Part shown: positions 46,336 to 55,480 of the stretch, piece after piece | Layout: each line of letters opens with the position of its first letter | Numbering within the stretch: the first letter of the stretch is position 1 | Origin: Schaalia odontolytica | GTDB taxonomy: Bacteria; Actinomycetota; Actinomycetes; Actinomycetales; Actinomycetaceae | DNA length: 64,000 nt | Direction: 5' to 3' | Assembly: GCF_024584435.1 (NCBI RefSeq) | Contig: NZ_CP102197.1 | Span: 496,001 to 560,000, forward strand | Translations under genes and position numbers: made by a program | The notes under the pieces: generated by a model | Seen by the model: only the letters and a program-made list of their open reading frames with translations | Told to the model about the DNA's origin: nothing | The model's database searches: none

Positions 46336-46809
46336 CTATTGGAGTGCCGCAACCTCGAAGAGTGGGTCGAGCACGGTGCAGCGTGCGGGCAGATCATCCG
46401 GACCGCGGAGGAGCGCGGTCTCATGCCCACTGATGATGATCAACGGGACGTACACGCACAGCCGAGCCGCGCGAGCGGGCATGAGATCCCAGTGGATGAG
46501 CGGATCTCCGGCGGCGACGATCTCGCCCTCGTCGACGAGCGCGGCAAAGCCCTTACCGCGCAGATTCACGGTGTCGATTCCCAGGTGAACGAGAATTGAC
46601 GCGCCGCCCGTCGACGTGACAATGGCGGCGTGCGGCTTGAGCTTGGTAACGACGCCGTTGATGGGGGAATGGACGGTGAGACACCGAGCCTGTGAGGAAG
46701 GCTCAAGGGCAAGGCCCGGTCCGACGACACCGCTGGCGAACACAGGGTCGGGCACGCCGGACAGCGGCAGGACGCGCGCCGCGAAGGGCGCGCGGACAAC
46801 CACGCTCAC
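46336..46809 (-). CDS. PTS EIIA (glucose-type, Crr-like) protein
   Basis: This free-standing EIIA carries phosphate from HPr to EIIB. It has 157 residues. The phosphorylated histidine is H75 in SILVHLGIDTVNLRGKGF, and the supporting histidine is H60 in KLKPHAAIVTSTGGA. FASGVVGPGLALEP and HSPINGVVTKL are family motifs. Its start overlaps the stop of the EIIB gene by 4 nt, so the two are coupled. EIIA of this type also regulates other transporters in some bacteria; that role is not evident here. Confidence 0.93.
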   Translation of the reverse strand: MSVVVRAPFAARVLPLSGVPDPVFASGVVGPGLALEPSSQARCLTVHSPINGVVTKLKPHAAIVTSTGGASILVHLGIDTVNLRGKGFAALVDEGEIVAAGDPLIHWDLMPARAARLCVYVPLIIISGHETALLRGPDDLPARCTVLDPLFEVAALQ

Positions 46810-47036
46810 CGAGTCTCGTTCATGGCCGCGACGATGTCCTCGGAATCGGGGCCCATGACGACCTGAACGGCGTCGCCAACGATGACGACGTCGAAAGCGC
46901 CTGCGGCCCGCAGCTGCGCCTCGTCAACGAGATCGGTGTTGGCGCAATCGAGGCGGATGCGCGTGATGCAGGCCTCGAGATTGGAGATGTTGTCCCACCC
47001 ACCCAGGGCGTCAACGATGGTCGTTGCGGTGCTCAT
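46806..47036 (-). CDS. PTS EIIB (glucose/GlcNAc-type) protein
   Basis: This second free-standing EIIB domain has 76 residues. The phosphorylated cysteine is C23 in NLEACITRIRLDC, a canonical match. AAGAFDVVIVGDAVQVVMGP completes the fold. ATG at 47036 has AAGGAGGACGCC; an open frame to 47117 adds unconserved residues. EIIA follows with a 4-nt overlap. The membrane EIIC partner must lie outside the window. Together with the divergent EIIB at 43793, the locus holds two EIIB genes for one EIIA. Confidence 0.93.
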   Translation of the reverse strand: MSTATTIVDALGGWDNISNLEACITRIRLDCANTDLVDEAQLRAAGAFDVVIVGDAVQVVMGPDSEDIVAAMNETR

Positions 47037-47143
47037 GGCGTCCTCCTTGGCTCGATCACCGAAACAGGTGCGGTTTTCCTCACACTTATGGTAACGCCTG
47101 CGATGCCTCGGCGACACGATTGCGAGATCGGGAGCGCGTCACA

Positions 47144-48409
47144 TTATGAGATCCCGGGAACGAGGCTGGCGCCCCGGATGCGTGCCGCGGGTGTGAAACC
47201 CATGGCGACCCCCGACGCAACGGCCACCGCGATGACGACGTACATCGCGGCTTCCACCCCCACCCACGTCGCGAGCGTACCCGAGGCGAACGCTCCCAGT
47301 GGCATCACTCCCCACACCGCGAAGCGGAACGTCGCGTTCATGCGACCCAGCATGGCGGTGGGACACACCTCCTGACGCAGGCTCATCTGCGTCACGTTGT
47401 AGATCGTCTGGAAGTACGAGGAGATGACCCCGGCCCCCGCGATCACCCACGGAGCCAAGCCGGGAAAATGGACGGCTGCCGGCTGGAACACCAGAACCGT
47501 GACCCCGGCGATGTTGGTGATGACAATGGATCGACCGATCCCGAGCCGGTTGATCCACGCCGAGCGTGTGAGCGCTCCGAGGAGCCCCCCGAGCGCGCCG
47601 ACACTCAGCACGATGCCCAGCCCGGTGGCGCTCATGCCCAGCGTGCGCAGCACGAGAACGGGCAGGAGCACGTTGATCCCCGCTGCGGCACAAGCGGCGC
47701 ACGCGATGCACGAAAAGAGCGGAAAAAGCAGGCGGTGGCCGCGCACGAAGGCCACCCCCTCACGGATCTGGGTGCCCAGGGAGGACGTGGGACGCAGGCG
47801 CTCACACTCGGGGGTGCGAATCCGCCAGATCGCCCACGTTGAGAACGCGTAGGTCGATGCGGTCAGCAGGTAGGCCAGGGGAGGGGCAACGACGCCGAGG
47901 AGCCAGCCGCCCAGGCCGGGGCCACCCGCACGCCCAACCTGAAAAGAGATCTCGAGGCGACCGTTGGCCGCCCCGATGTAGCGCTTGGAGGCCACTTCCG
48001 GAACGTAGGACTGGTAGGCCACGTCGAAGAAGACCGTGGAGAGGCCAAGCAGGCCGGCGACGAGCATCAGGTGGGTGAGAGTCAGCGAAAAACACGCGTA
48101 GGCGAGCGGAACCGAGACGAGGGCGGCGATGCGCGCGAGGTTGGCGCTGATCATGACGCGGCGCTTCGACCACCTGTCAACCCAGGCGCCCGCCGGGAGG
48201 CCGACAAGCAGGAACGCCAGGGTCTGCACGGCCGCGAGGGCGCCGACCTGCGACTCGCTCGCGTGAAGCATCGTAATCGCGATGGCCGAGGTGGCCAGCG
48301 TCCCCACCTGGAAACCGACCTGCGCGGCGCTCTGTCCCGCCCACAGGTGCATGAACGCCGAGTTGCGAGTCAGGGGGTGGCCAAGCCACTGGCGAATCGC
48401 GCCGCTCAC
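47144..48409 (-). CDS. MFS transporter
   Basis: This major facilitator superfamily permease has 421 residues and 12 predicted helices. The N-terminal half begins NSAFMHLWAGQSAAQVGFQV and has the loop motif GLPAGAWVDRWSKRRVMISA between helices 2 and 3. The C-half has ALGGLLGALTRSAWINRLGI. The style resembles the enterobactin-exporter-like/DHA3 group of drug or siderophore exporters. Its start overlaps the upstream HAD phosphatase gene by 4 nt, so the two form an operon. The substrate is unknown. Confidence 0.88.
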   Translation of the reverse strand: MSGAIRQWLGHPLTRNSAFMHLWAGQSAAQVGFQVGTLATSAIAITMLHASESQVGALAAVQTLAFLLVGLPAGAWVDRWSKRRVMISANLARIAALVSVPLAYACFSLTLTHLMLVAGLLGLSTVFFDVAYQSYVPEVASKRYIGAANGRLEISFQVGRAGGPGLGGWLLGVVAPPLAYLLTASTYAFSTWAIWRIRTPECERLRPTSSLGTQIREGVAFVRGHRLLFPLFSCIACAACAAAGINVLLPVLVLRTLGMSATGLGIVLSVGALGGLLGALTRSAWINRLGIGRSIVITNIAGVTVLVFQPAAVHFPGLAPWVIAGAGVISSYFQTIYNVTQMSLRQEVCPTAMLGRMNATFRFAVWGVMPLGAFASGTLATWVGVEAAMYVVIAVAVASGVAMGFTPAARIRGASLVPGIS

Positions 48410-49302
48410 CCGCGGCCACCGGATTGGGCCTGCCCGCGCGGGTCGGCTCCCGCCAGGGCGGTGGCCAACCCCCAGGCCAGGCCGCCAGCGTCAACCGACG
48501 GAGCGATGATGTCAGCGACCTCGACGAGCGCCTCGCACCCCGAGCCAATGCTGACACCGATCCCCGCCGCGGCCACGGCCTCCACGTCGTTGTTCGAATC
48601 ACCGATCGCGACACTTCGCGACAATGGGATCCCCACGTGCTCGCACACCGCGCGGATGCCGACGGCCTTCGACAGGTGCGAGGGAAGAACCTCGATGGGC
48701 ACGTAGCCGCCCGCGCCCACCGACCCGATGATCGCTCGGTAGCCTGTGGGCAGTGCCTCCTGCACGGCATCGAGCACAGCACCGGCGGGCGGAACATACG
48801 CCGTCACCTTCGTGAAGGACCCCGAGCCAATGTCCGTGATGAAGGGGCAGATCGATTCCGCGTACTCCGCCCAGTCTCCCGGTTCGATACCCGCCCCGGC
48901 AACAAAGAAATCCAAGTATCCCTCGCACGGCCCCATCTGATCAGGCCCCTGCCATATGTAGAAGGCATCCAGGTCCTCCCACAGGCGGCTCAGCGCGTCG
49001 ATGTCGCCTCGAGGCATTCGCTCATCAAGCAGCACGCTCTGCCCGACGGCCGCGTAGCCTCCCGCTCCACCGACCAATCCTTCGAAGCCCAACTCCCAGA
49101 AGCGGGGGTACACCTCCGGCACAGATCGCCCCGTGCACGCGAACAGGCGGTGGCCGCGCTCGCGCACCTCCCGCAGCGCCCTGACCCCCGAGGAGGGAAC
49201 CCGCTGACGCGAGTCGCACACGGTCCCATCAATGTCGACGAAGACCGCGTAGGGGCAGACGGCTGCGCGACCATCAGGCACGCGCTGTGATAGCACACTC
49301 AT
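48406..49302 (-). CDS. HAD superfamily phosphatase (Cof-like, subclass IIB)
   Basis: This Cof-type HAD hydrolase is probably a sugar-phosphate phosphatase. It has 298 residues. Motif I is YAVFVDIDGTVCDSRQRVP with the nucleophile Asp at about residue 23. Motif II lies in LFACTGRS. Motif IV is SVAIGDSNNDVEAVAAAGIG, preceded by SHLSKAVGIRAVCEHVGI with the motif III lysine. The cap domain lies between motifs II and III. The ATG at 49302 gives a 19-residue N-terminal extension; a later start is possible. It shares a short divergent promoter region with the GH3 gene. Confidence 0.88.
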   Translation of the reverse strand: MSVLSQRVPDGRAAVCPYAVFVDIDGTVCDSRQRVPSSGVRALREVRERGHRLFACTGRSVPEVYPRFWELGFEGLVGGAGGYAAVGQSVLLDERMPRGDIDALSRLWEDLDAFYIWQGPDQMGPCEGYLDFFVAGAGIEPGDWAEYAESICPFITDIGSGSFTKVTAYVPPAGAVLDAVQEALPTGYRAIIGSVGAGGYVPIEVLPSHLSKAVGIRAVCEHVGIPLSRSVAIGDSNNDVEAVAAAGIGVSIGSGCEALVEVADIIAPSVDAGGLAWGLATALAGADPRGQAQSGGRG

Positions 49303-49455
49303 CTCCTCATCCTACCGCCACGCCCGCCACCGCCACCGCGCAGAACAGGGGCCGCAAACGACAGATCATGCGCCCACCCCTCCCGTCAACGAGTGCCTTG
49401 CCCACAATGGAAGCAACGACCCAATCGGCGAGGGAGCGAAAGGCAGTTCACACCC

Positions 49456-51888
49456 ATGACACCCACACCGGTCACCGACGCCCGCAGCCTCTCGCTCGTG
49501 CAAGCCGCCGCCCTGGCGTCCGGAGCGAGCCAGTGGGACTCCCGGCAGATCCCCAGTGCCGGCATCCCATCCTTCGTCATGAGCGACGGCCCCCACGGGG
49601 TGCGCCGACAGCTCGGAGACGGAGACCACCTCGGCATCGCCGCCTCCGAGAAGGCCACGTGTTTTCCCACCGCCTCCGCCCTCGCCGCGACCTGGGATCC
49701 GGAGCTCGCCCGCCTGATGGGGCAGGCCCTCGGCCTCGAGGCCCGCTCCCTCGGCGTGCACGTCCTCCTTGGTCCGGGACTCAGCATCAAGCGCTCCCCC
49801 CTGTGTGGACGCAACTTCGAGTACTTCTCCGAGGACCCCTTCCTCGCCGGAACCATGGGAGCGGCCCTCGTGCAGGGAATACAATCCATGGGAACCGCAG
49901 CATGCCCCAAGCACTTCGCCGTCAACTCCCAGGAGCTGCGCCGCATGGCCTCGGACTCCATCGTCGACGAACGGACGATGCGCGAAATCTACCTCACCGC
50001 CTTCGAGATCGTGTGCCGCAGTGCCCACCCGCGCGCCATCATGAGCTCCTACAACCTCGTCAACGGCACCTACGCCCACGAGAACGCCCACCTGCTGACC
50101 GACATCTTGCGCGCGGAGTGGGGCTTTGACGGCCTGGTCATCTCCGACTGGGGAGGATCCAACGATGCCGTCGCAGCGGTGCGCGCCGGAGGCAGCCTCG
50201 AGATGCCCGGACCCGGCCTGTACGGGGCGCGCCAGATCGTCGCGGCCGTCGCCGAGGGACGCCTCGACGAGGCCGACGTCTACGCTCGCGCCCAGGAGGT
50301 CGTGGACATGGCCCTCGCCGCTACACAGCAGCCCGACGCCCGGCCCTACGACGAAGACGAACACCACGAACTCGCCACGCGCGTCGCCGCCGAGTCCATC
50401 ACGCTCCTGCGCAACGAGGGGGGCCTGCTTCCGCTGGGAGCGGGGACTCGGGTTGCCCTCATCGGCGATATGGCCGAGACCCCTCGATACCAGGGAGCAG
50501 GTTCCTCGCAGGTCAATCCCACGCGCCTCGACCGCGCCCACGACCTCCTGGCTGATGGCGGAACGCGCGCCCGAGGCCTCGTCCTAGAGGGCTACGCCCC
50601 CGGATACGCCCGTCACGGCGGCACCACCGACGCGCTCCTGGCCGAGGCCAGCGACGTGGCCGCGCGCGCAGACGTCGCCCTCGTCTACGTCGGCCTCGAC
50701 GAGCTCGCCGAATCCGAGGGCCTGGACCGGCCCCACATGCGCCTACCCGACGGACAGGCCGAACTCATCGAGGCGGTTGTCCGCGCCAACCCGAAGACCG
50801 TGATCATCCTGTCGGGAGGAGCCAGCGTGGAGATGCCCTGGGCCGAGCGGGTTCCCGCCCTGGTGCACGCCCACCTGGGCGGCCAGGGTGGCGCGGGCGC
50901 GGTGCTCGACGTTCTCACCGGCGCCGTCAACCCCTCGGGGCGCCTGGCCGAGACCTACGCCCGCGCCTACGACGATCACCCGAGCGCCGCCTGGTATCCG
51001 GCCACCGGCCCCCTCTCCCTCTACCGCGAGGGACCCTACGTGGGATACAGGTACTTCACATCCGCCGGGGTGGACGTCGCCTACCCCTTCGGCTACGGCC
51101 TGTCGTACTCGACCTTCGAGTACTCCGACCTCACCGTCGACAAAGACGGGGCATCGCTGACCGTCACGAACTCCTCGACCGTCGACGGGACGGAGGTCGT
51201 CCAGCTCTACGTGAGCTCGCCGGGTGGGGTCGTCGGCCCCGTTCGCGAACTCAAAGGCTTCGCCAAAGTCCGGGTGCGTGCGGGGTGCTCCCAGAGAGTG
51301 TCCATCCCCTTCGACCGCTACACGTTCCGCCACTGGGAAACCTCGCGTTCGGCCTGGGAGACGGAAGGGGGAACCTGGACCATCTGGGTGGGCCCCAACG
51401 TGGAAGACACGCCGCTGAGCGCCACACTCGACGTCGAAGGAGCCACTCCCGGCCCGATCGACCCCGCCCTCGGTCACTACATCAACGCCGACGTGGCGGG
51501 GGCCACGATGGGTGAGTTCGCCGTCCTGTTGGGCCGCACCGTCCCCACGGCGCACCCGTCTGATCAGCTGAGCGCCAGCGATCCCCTGTCCGACATGGTG
51601 CGCGCCCGCAGCGGGCTCGCCCGTTTCGTCGCCCGCAGGCTCGTGGCGATGAAGGCCAAGGCCGACGCGAGTGGGCACCCGGACCTGAACATCCTCTTCG
51701 TCCTCAATATGCCCTTCCGGGCGATCGCCAAGATGAGCGCGGGCGCGGTGAGCGCGGACATGGTCGCCTCCATACTCGACGCCGTCAACGGCCACCCGAT
51801 CCGGGGGCTGGCCCGCGCTCTCGTCGGCTACGTCGCCAATGCGCGAGCCGACAGGGCAACGCAACGACAGATCGACCGGCGTCGGTGA
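49456..51888 (+). CDS. Glycoside hydrolase family 3 (beta-glucosidase type)
   Basis: This is a retaining beta-glycosidase, probably a beta-glucosidase. It has 810 residues. The barrel starts with MSDGPHGVRRQLGDGDHLGI and PTASALAATWDPELARLMGQ. KHFAVNSQELRRM binds substrate, and the nucleophile is D231 in GLVISDWGGSNDAVAAV. The alpha/beta sandwich has LYVGLDE-like and EMPWAERVPALVHAHLGGQG segments. A fibronectin-III-like domain follows (YPFGYGLSYSTFEYSDLTV), and the last 130 residues are helical. No signal peptide is seen, so it acts in the cytoplasm on imported glucosides. ATG at 49456 is chosen over GTG at 49393. It leads an operon with GtrA and GT2 genes. Confidence 0.92.
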   Translation: MTPTPVTDARSLSLVQAAALASGASQWDSRQIPSAGIPSFVMSDGPHGVRRQLGDGDHLGIAASEKATCFPTASALAATWDPELARLMGQALGLEARSLGVHVLLGPGLSIKRSPLCGRNFEYFSEDPFLAGTMGAALVQGIQSMGTAACPKHFAVNSQELRRMASDSIVDERTMREIYLTAFEIVCRSAHPRAIMSSYNLVNGTYAHENAHLLTDILRAEWGFDGLVISDWGGSNDAVAAVRAGGSLEMPGPGLYGARQIVAAVAEGRLDEADVYARAQEVVDMALAATQQPDARPYDEDEHHELATRVAAESITLLRNEGGLLPLGAGTRVALIGDMAETPRYQGAGSSQVNPTRLDRAHDLLADGGTRARGLVLEGYAPGYARHGGTTDALLAEASDVAARADVALVYVGLDELAESEGLDRPHMRLPDGQAELIEAVVRANPKTVIILSGGASVEMPWAERVPALVHAHLGGQGGAGAVLDVLTGAVNPSGRLAETYARAYDDHPSAAWYPATGPLSLYREGPYVGYRYFTSAGVDVAYPFGYGLSYSTFEYSDLTVDKDGASLTVTNSSTVDGTEVVQLYVSSPGGVVGPVRELKGFAKVRVRAGCSQRVSIPFDRYTFRHWETSRSAWETEGGTWTIWVGPNVEDTPLSATLDVEGATPGPIDPALGHYINADVAGATMGEFAVLLGRTVPTAHPSDQLSASDPLSDMVRARSGLARFVARRLVAMKAKADASGHPDLNILFVLNMPFRAIAKMSAGAVSADMVASILDAVNGHPIRGLARALVGYVANARADRATQRQIDRRR

Positions 51889-51925
51889 CCCGGCGCCCAC
51901 GACAGCAACGCGACAAGGAGCACTC

Positions 51926-52534
51926 ATGCAGGCACGCACGCACTGGTGGAAGAAGTTCGAGGACAAGCACCGCACCGTCGCACAGTTCATCGTCTTCTTC
52001 ATACTCTCCAACGGCATCACCGTCCTCCAGCTGGTCCTCATGCCGGCCTTCAAGGCGGCTTTTGCCCACACGGGCCTCGTGGACACGGCCCTGCAGTTCC
52101 TGCCGGTGGGGGTCTCCCACGGACACACCGTCTACCTCTTCGACTACCCCTCCGGAGCCCTTGCGGCCGGGGGAGGGGGAGGAGTCGCATACTTCCTGGC
52201 CGTGGAGATCACGCTCCTCATCGCCCAGGTCATCAACTTCTTCGCCCAGCGTTCGGTGACCTTCAGATCCAACTCTTCCGTCCTCGTGGCGGCCTTCTGG
52301 TACGCGATTGCCTACGTTCTCATCACCGTGGCGGCGGCCGCGCTGCAGGTGCTGTACAAGGACCCCATCTACGCCTGGTCGATTGACGCGCTGGGCGCGG
52401 GGGGAGAAACACTGGCCGACGTGATCACGATGATCATCAACGCCGCCGTCTCCTTCTGGGTGTTCTTCCCGATCTTCAAAGTGATCTTCAAACAGAAACC
52501 CGAGGAGGACGCGCAGGTCGGCGGCGGGCAGTAG
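51926..52534 (+). CDS. GtrA-like membrane protein
   Basis: This 202-residue protein with four membrane segments is of the GtrA/DPMS type. Segments are VAQFIVFFILSNGITVLQLV, VAYFLAVEITLLIAQVINFF, FWYAIAYVLITVAAAALQVL and ITMIINAAVSFWVFFPIFKV. The motif INFFAQRSVTFRSN resembles the conserved N-F-x-x-N-R-x-x-x-F of GtrA. GtrA proteins are thought to help flip polyprenyl-linked sugars. ATG at 51926 follows AAGGAGCACTC. A GT2 glycosyltransferase gene follows by 30 nt, the usual partner of a GtrA protein. Confidence 0.78.
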   Translation: MQARTHWWKKFEDKHRTVAQFIVFFILSNGITVLQLVLMPAFKAAFAHTGLVDTALQFLPVGVSHGHTVYLFDYPSGALAAGGGGGVAYFLAVEITLLIAQVINFFAQRSVTFRSNSSVLVAAFWYAIAYVLITVAAAALQVLYKDPIYAWSIDALGAGGETLADVITMIINAAVSFWVFFPIFKVIFKQKPEEDAQVGGGQ

Positions 52535-52564
52535 ACTACGGGGAGACTATCGAGAGGAGACCCC

Positions 52565-53575
52565 GTGAGCACGCCACTGCTGACCGTGATCGTTCCCGCA
52601 TACAACTCTGAGGACTACCTCGATCGCGCGTTGACGACGCTGGTGGGGTACGGCGACGAGTTGGAGGCGATCATCGTCAACGACGGTTCCAAGGACCGTA
52701 CGGCGGAGATTGCTGACGACTGGGCGGCACGATACCCCTCCGTGAGAGTCATTCACCAGGAGAACAAGGGACACGGCGGGGCAGTGAATGCGGGTTTGGC
52801 GGCTGCCACCGGCACGCACGTGCGCGTCGTGGATTCGGATGACTGGTTGGACCGGCGCGCGGCAAACGCCGTGCTGGACGTGCTCCGCGAGGAACGGGAG
52901 GCGGGGCGAGACCTGGACCTCCTCGTGACCAACTACGTCTACGAGAAGCAGGGGAAAGCTCACAAGGTCACGATCCGCTACCGCAATGTCCTGCCGCGTG
53001 GGCGCACCTTCGGGTGGGACGAACTCGGGCGCTGCCGCTACGACCAGTACCTCATGATGCACGCGCTCACGATGCGCACCGACGTTGTGCGCAGCTCGGG
53101 CTTGGTGATGCCGGAGCACACCTTCTACGTGGACTACCTGTATTCCTTCGTTCCCCTTCCCTACGTGCGCACCATCAGGTACCTGGACGTTGACCTCTAC
53201 CGCTACTTCATCGGTCGAGACGACCAGTCCGTCAACGAAAAAGTGATGATCACGAGGCTGGACCAGCTGGCCCGGGTCAATCGAGCGATGACCGAGGCAC
53301 TGCCGGCGCGGGCCGATGTGGAGGACAAGCTGTGGCGATACATGGTGCACTACCTGCGCATCAACGCCGTCGTGTGCTCCGTCATGGCCCAGCTCTCGGG
53401 AACCCCCGAACACCTCGCGCTCAAGGAAGAGATCTGGGAGACGATGGACGACATCAACTCGGAGGCCACCGAGCGCCTGCGCAAGGACCTTCTCGCAGGG
53501 CTGGTGCGCCACGCCTCGCCCGCAGTCGTGCGCGGGGGCTACAGGGCTGCGGGATTCGTCCTCGGCTTCAACTGA
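52565..53575 (+). CDS. Family 2 glycosyltransferase
   Basis: This is an inverting glycosyltransferase of GT-A fold with 336 residues. LLTVIVPAYNSEDYLDRALT is the nucleotide-binding start, followed by IIVNDGSKDRTAEIADDWAA, the glycine loop NKGHGGAVNAGLAAATGTHV and the metal-binding DxD in VVDSDDWLDRR. The C-terminal 150 residues are helical without clear membrane spans. GTG at 52565 follows GAGAGGAG. Paired with the GtrA-like protein it may add a sugar to a surface polymer or lipid; UDP-galactopyranose mutase lies 2.7 kb further on. The donor and acceptor are unknown. Confidence 0.92.
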   Translation: MSTPLLTVIVPAYNSEDYLDRALTTLVGYGDELEAIIVNDGSKDRTAEIADDWAARYPSVRVIHQENKGHGGAVNAGLAAATGTHVRVVDSDDWLDRRAANAVLDVLREEREAGRDLDLLVTNYVYEKQGKAHKVTIRYRNVLPRGRTFGWDELGRCRYDQYLMMHALTMRTDVVRSSGLVMPEHTFYVDYLYSFVPLPYVRTIRYLDVDLYRYFIGRDDQSVNEKVMITRLDQLARVNRAMTEALPARADVEDKLWRYMVHYLRINAVVCSVMAQLSGTPEHLALKEEIWETMDDINSEATERLRKDLLAGLVRHASPAVVRGGYRAAGFVLGFN

Positions 53576-53585
53576 CAGTCGGCCG

Positions 53586-54104
53586 CTACCCCTGGGTGAG
53601 CGCCATCGCCGTGCGATGGAGGCTAACACGCTTGCCGATGAGGGGGAACTCCACGCCCTCTTCGCGCCCCTGCCACGTGAATCCGAGCTTGTGCGCGACC
53701 CGGCGCGAGGCCTCGTTGCCCTCGAAGTAGGACAGAGTCAGCGTCGCGTAGCCCAGGTGGGCGGCGCGGTCCACGATCGCCCGCCCGGCCTCGGTGGCGT
53801 AGCCATTGCCCCAGTAGGGGCGGCCGGTCCAGTAGCCAAGGTCGGCGACGTTGCGTTGATCCGCTGCCTTCATGCGTAGCGCGATGGCGCCCACCAGCTC
53901 GTTGCTCTCGCGCAGCGTCACCGCGTAGCTTTCGGGGGCTGCCAACACGGTGGAGAGGCCGTCGTAGGCGTCGTCAATGCGCGTGTAGGGCCGCCAACCG
54001 CACGCCATGCCGATGCGCGGTTCCTTCGCCAGCTCATAGAGAGCGGGCGCGTCACTGCGGTTCCACGGACGCAAGCGGAGCCGCTCGGTGTCGATGATTG
54101 TCAC
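53586..54104 (-). CDS. GNAT acetyltransferase, RimJ/RimL type
   Basis: This acetyltransferase of the RimJ/RimL group has 172 residues. TERLRLRPWNRSDAPALYEL is the group start. DLGYWTGRPYWGNGYATEAG binds acetyl-CoA, and SYFEGNEASRRVAHKLGFTW closes the fold. GTG at 54104 has GGAGGAACA and overlaps the histidine kinase stop (GTGA); an upstream start at 54227 would lie in the kinase. It is thus the third gene of a regulator-kinase-acetyltransferase operon. Targets could be protein N-termini or small amines. Confidence 0.88.
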   Translation of the reverse strand: MTIIDTERLRLRPWNRSDAPALYELAKEPRIGMACGWRPYTRIDDAYDGLSTVLAAPESYAVTLRESNELVGAIALRMKAADQRNVADLGYWTGRPYWGNGYATEAGRAIVDRAAHLGYATLTLSYFEGNEASRRVAHKLGFTWQGREEGVEFPLIGKRVSLHRTAMALTQG

Positions 54105-55480
54105 TGTTCCTCCAAAAGCGTTGTCGAGGGCAGCAGAACCGTCAGAGTGAACCAGTGATCGCGTGCCCGGGTGACGGCTTGTCCGCCGTACTTGCGTGCC
54201 GTCCATTGTATCGACTTCACGCCCCATCCGTGACGCATGGCGTCGGCCTTGATCGTCGTGAGGCGCCCGCCGGCGTCAACGTGCAGCTGACCGTCGAACC
54301 AGTTATCGACCCGGAGCACGAGCATTCGTCCGCGCCGAAACAGAGCCAGTTTGATGAGGCGCTTGCTCGGCTCACCGACCCTGCGCGACGCTTCGATCGC
54401 GTTGTCAAGGGCATTGCCGAAGAGCGTGGCGATGTCCATCGAGGACATGCCCGTCAGGAGGGATCCGTCGGCGACCGCGGTGAAGGTGATGCCCTCGGCG
54501 CTGCACACCTTCCCCTTTGCCGTCAGGATGACGTCCAGGACCGGGTGCCCGCTGTGGTAGTGCTGGCCGATCTGCGCGATCTGGGACTCAAGTTCCTCGA
54601 AGGAGACAGCCGCCCGCCCCGGGTCCAGCTCGGCTCGGATCGCGGCCACCTGGTGTTTGAGGTCGTGGTGGGCGCGGGCCACCTGCTCCATGTCCGCCTT
54701 GGCCAACAGGTACTGGCGGTGCTGGGCCTCCAGCGACGACTGGATCGATGCGAGCTCGCGTTGCGTCTCGCTCTGCTGGATGCGCTCGTACTGCGCGAAG
54801 AGGATCGCGTAGCCGCCCAGGTCGACGAGCGTGCGGATGTAGAAGACCTCCAGACCCGCGCGTCCCGAGAAGGGTGTCGCCGTCGAGACGAAGCTGAGGT
54901 TTGACAGGGCGAAGATGGCGACCCCGACGACGAGCGTGGCTGCCAGCTCGCCGCGCGTGAGGGGCGCCGACAAGCCCTGGCGTAGGACCCGTCGCTCGCA
55001 GTAGTAGACGATCCCCAGGCACGCCGAGGCTAGAGCGATGAAACCGCCGAGAGATTCGGGGCGCCAATACTCACGATCAGCGTGGAAGAAGACCACGACC
55101 TGCCACGCGAGCGACGCCGCCAATTCGGCGACGATGAACGCGCGTACACTCACGTGCGTCACCCACCGCCACGGTGCTCCCGTCCCCGCCTCGATCATGC
55201 CCCACAGGAGAAGGAACGCGAGCCCCATGCCGGGAATCCACAGGCTCAGGGGAGAGTGGCCGAGGAACTCCTGAGTGACGACGAAGGCGACAATCCCGCC
55301 CGCTGCCGTGACAGCGATACGCCACCGGGGCATCGAACGCGATGGAGCGAGGTCGTGTGGGCAGGAGGCGCGTGCGATGGCGAGCACGTACACGAGGCCA
55401 GCGCCCCACTCGGCCAGCGCTGTGAAGAGTCGGGGAATGTCGGGCAGCGACTCGAACACGTCAGTCGATCCCGCCCGCAT
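54101..55480 (-). CDS. Sensor histidine kinase, AgrC/GHKL type
   Basis: This membrane histidine kinase has about 459 residues. The N-terminal 230 contain about six to seven membrane helices (for example IAVTAAGGIVAFVVTQEF and ELAATLVVGVAIFALSNLSF), as in peptide-sensing AgrC-like kinases. A coiled-coil linker follows (about 231-268). The phosphorylated histidine is about H272 in ARAHHDLKHQVAAIRAEL. The GHKL ATPase has LFGNALDNAIEASRR (N box) and GWGVKSIQWTARKYGG (G box). The start is uncertain: ATG at 55480 overlaps the regulator by 20 nt, and GTG at 55459 is possible. No agrB/agrD genes are seen nearby, so the signal is unknown. Confidence 0.88.
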   Translation of the reverse strand: MRAGSTDVFESLPDIPRLFTALAEWGAGLVYVLAIARASCPHDLAPSRSMPRWRIAVTAAGGIVAFVVTQEFLGHSPLSLWIPGMGLAFLLLWGMIEAGTGAPWRWVTHVSVRAFIVAELAASLAWQVVVFFHADREYWRPESLGGFIALASACLGIVYYCERRVLRQGLSAPLTRGELAATLVVGVAIFALSNLSFVSTATPFSGRAGLEVFYIRTLVDLGGYAILFAQYERIQQSETQRELASIQSSLEAQHRQYLLAKADMEQVARAHHDLKHQVAAIRAELDPGRAAVSFEELESQIAQIGQHYHSGHPVLDVILTAKGKVCSAEGITFTAVADGSLLTGMSSMDIATLFGNALDNAIEASRRVGEPSKRLIKLALFRRGRMLVLRVDNWFDGQLHVDAGGRLTTIKADAMRHGWGVKSIQWTARKYGGQAVTRARDHWFTLTVLLPSTTLLEEQ

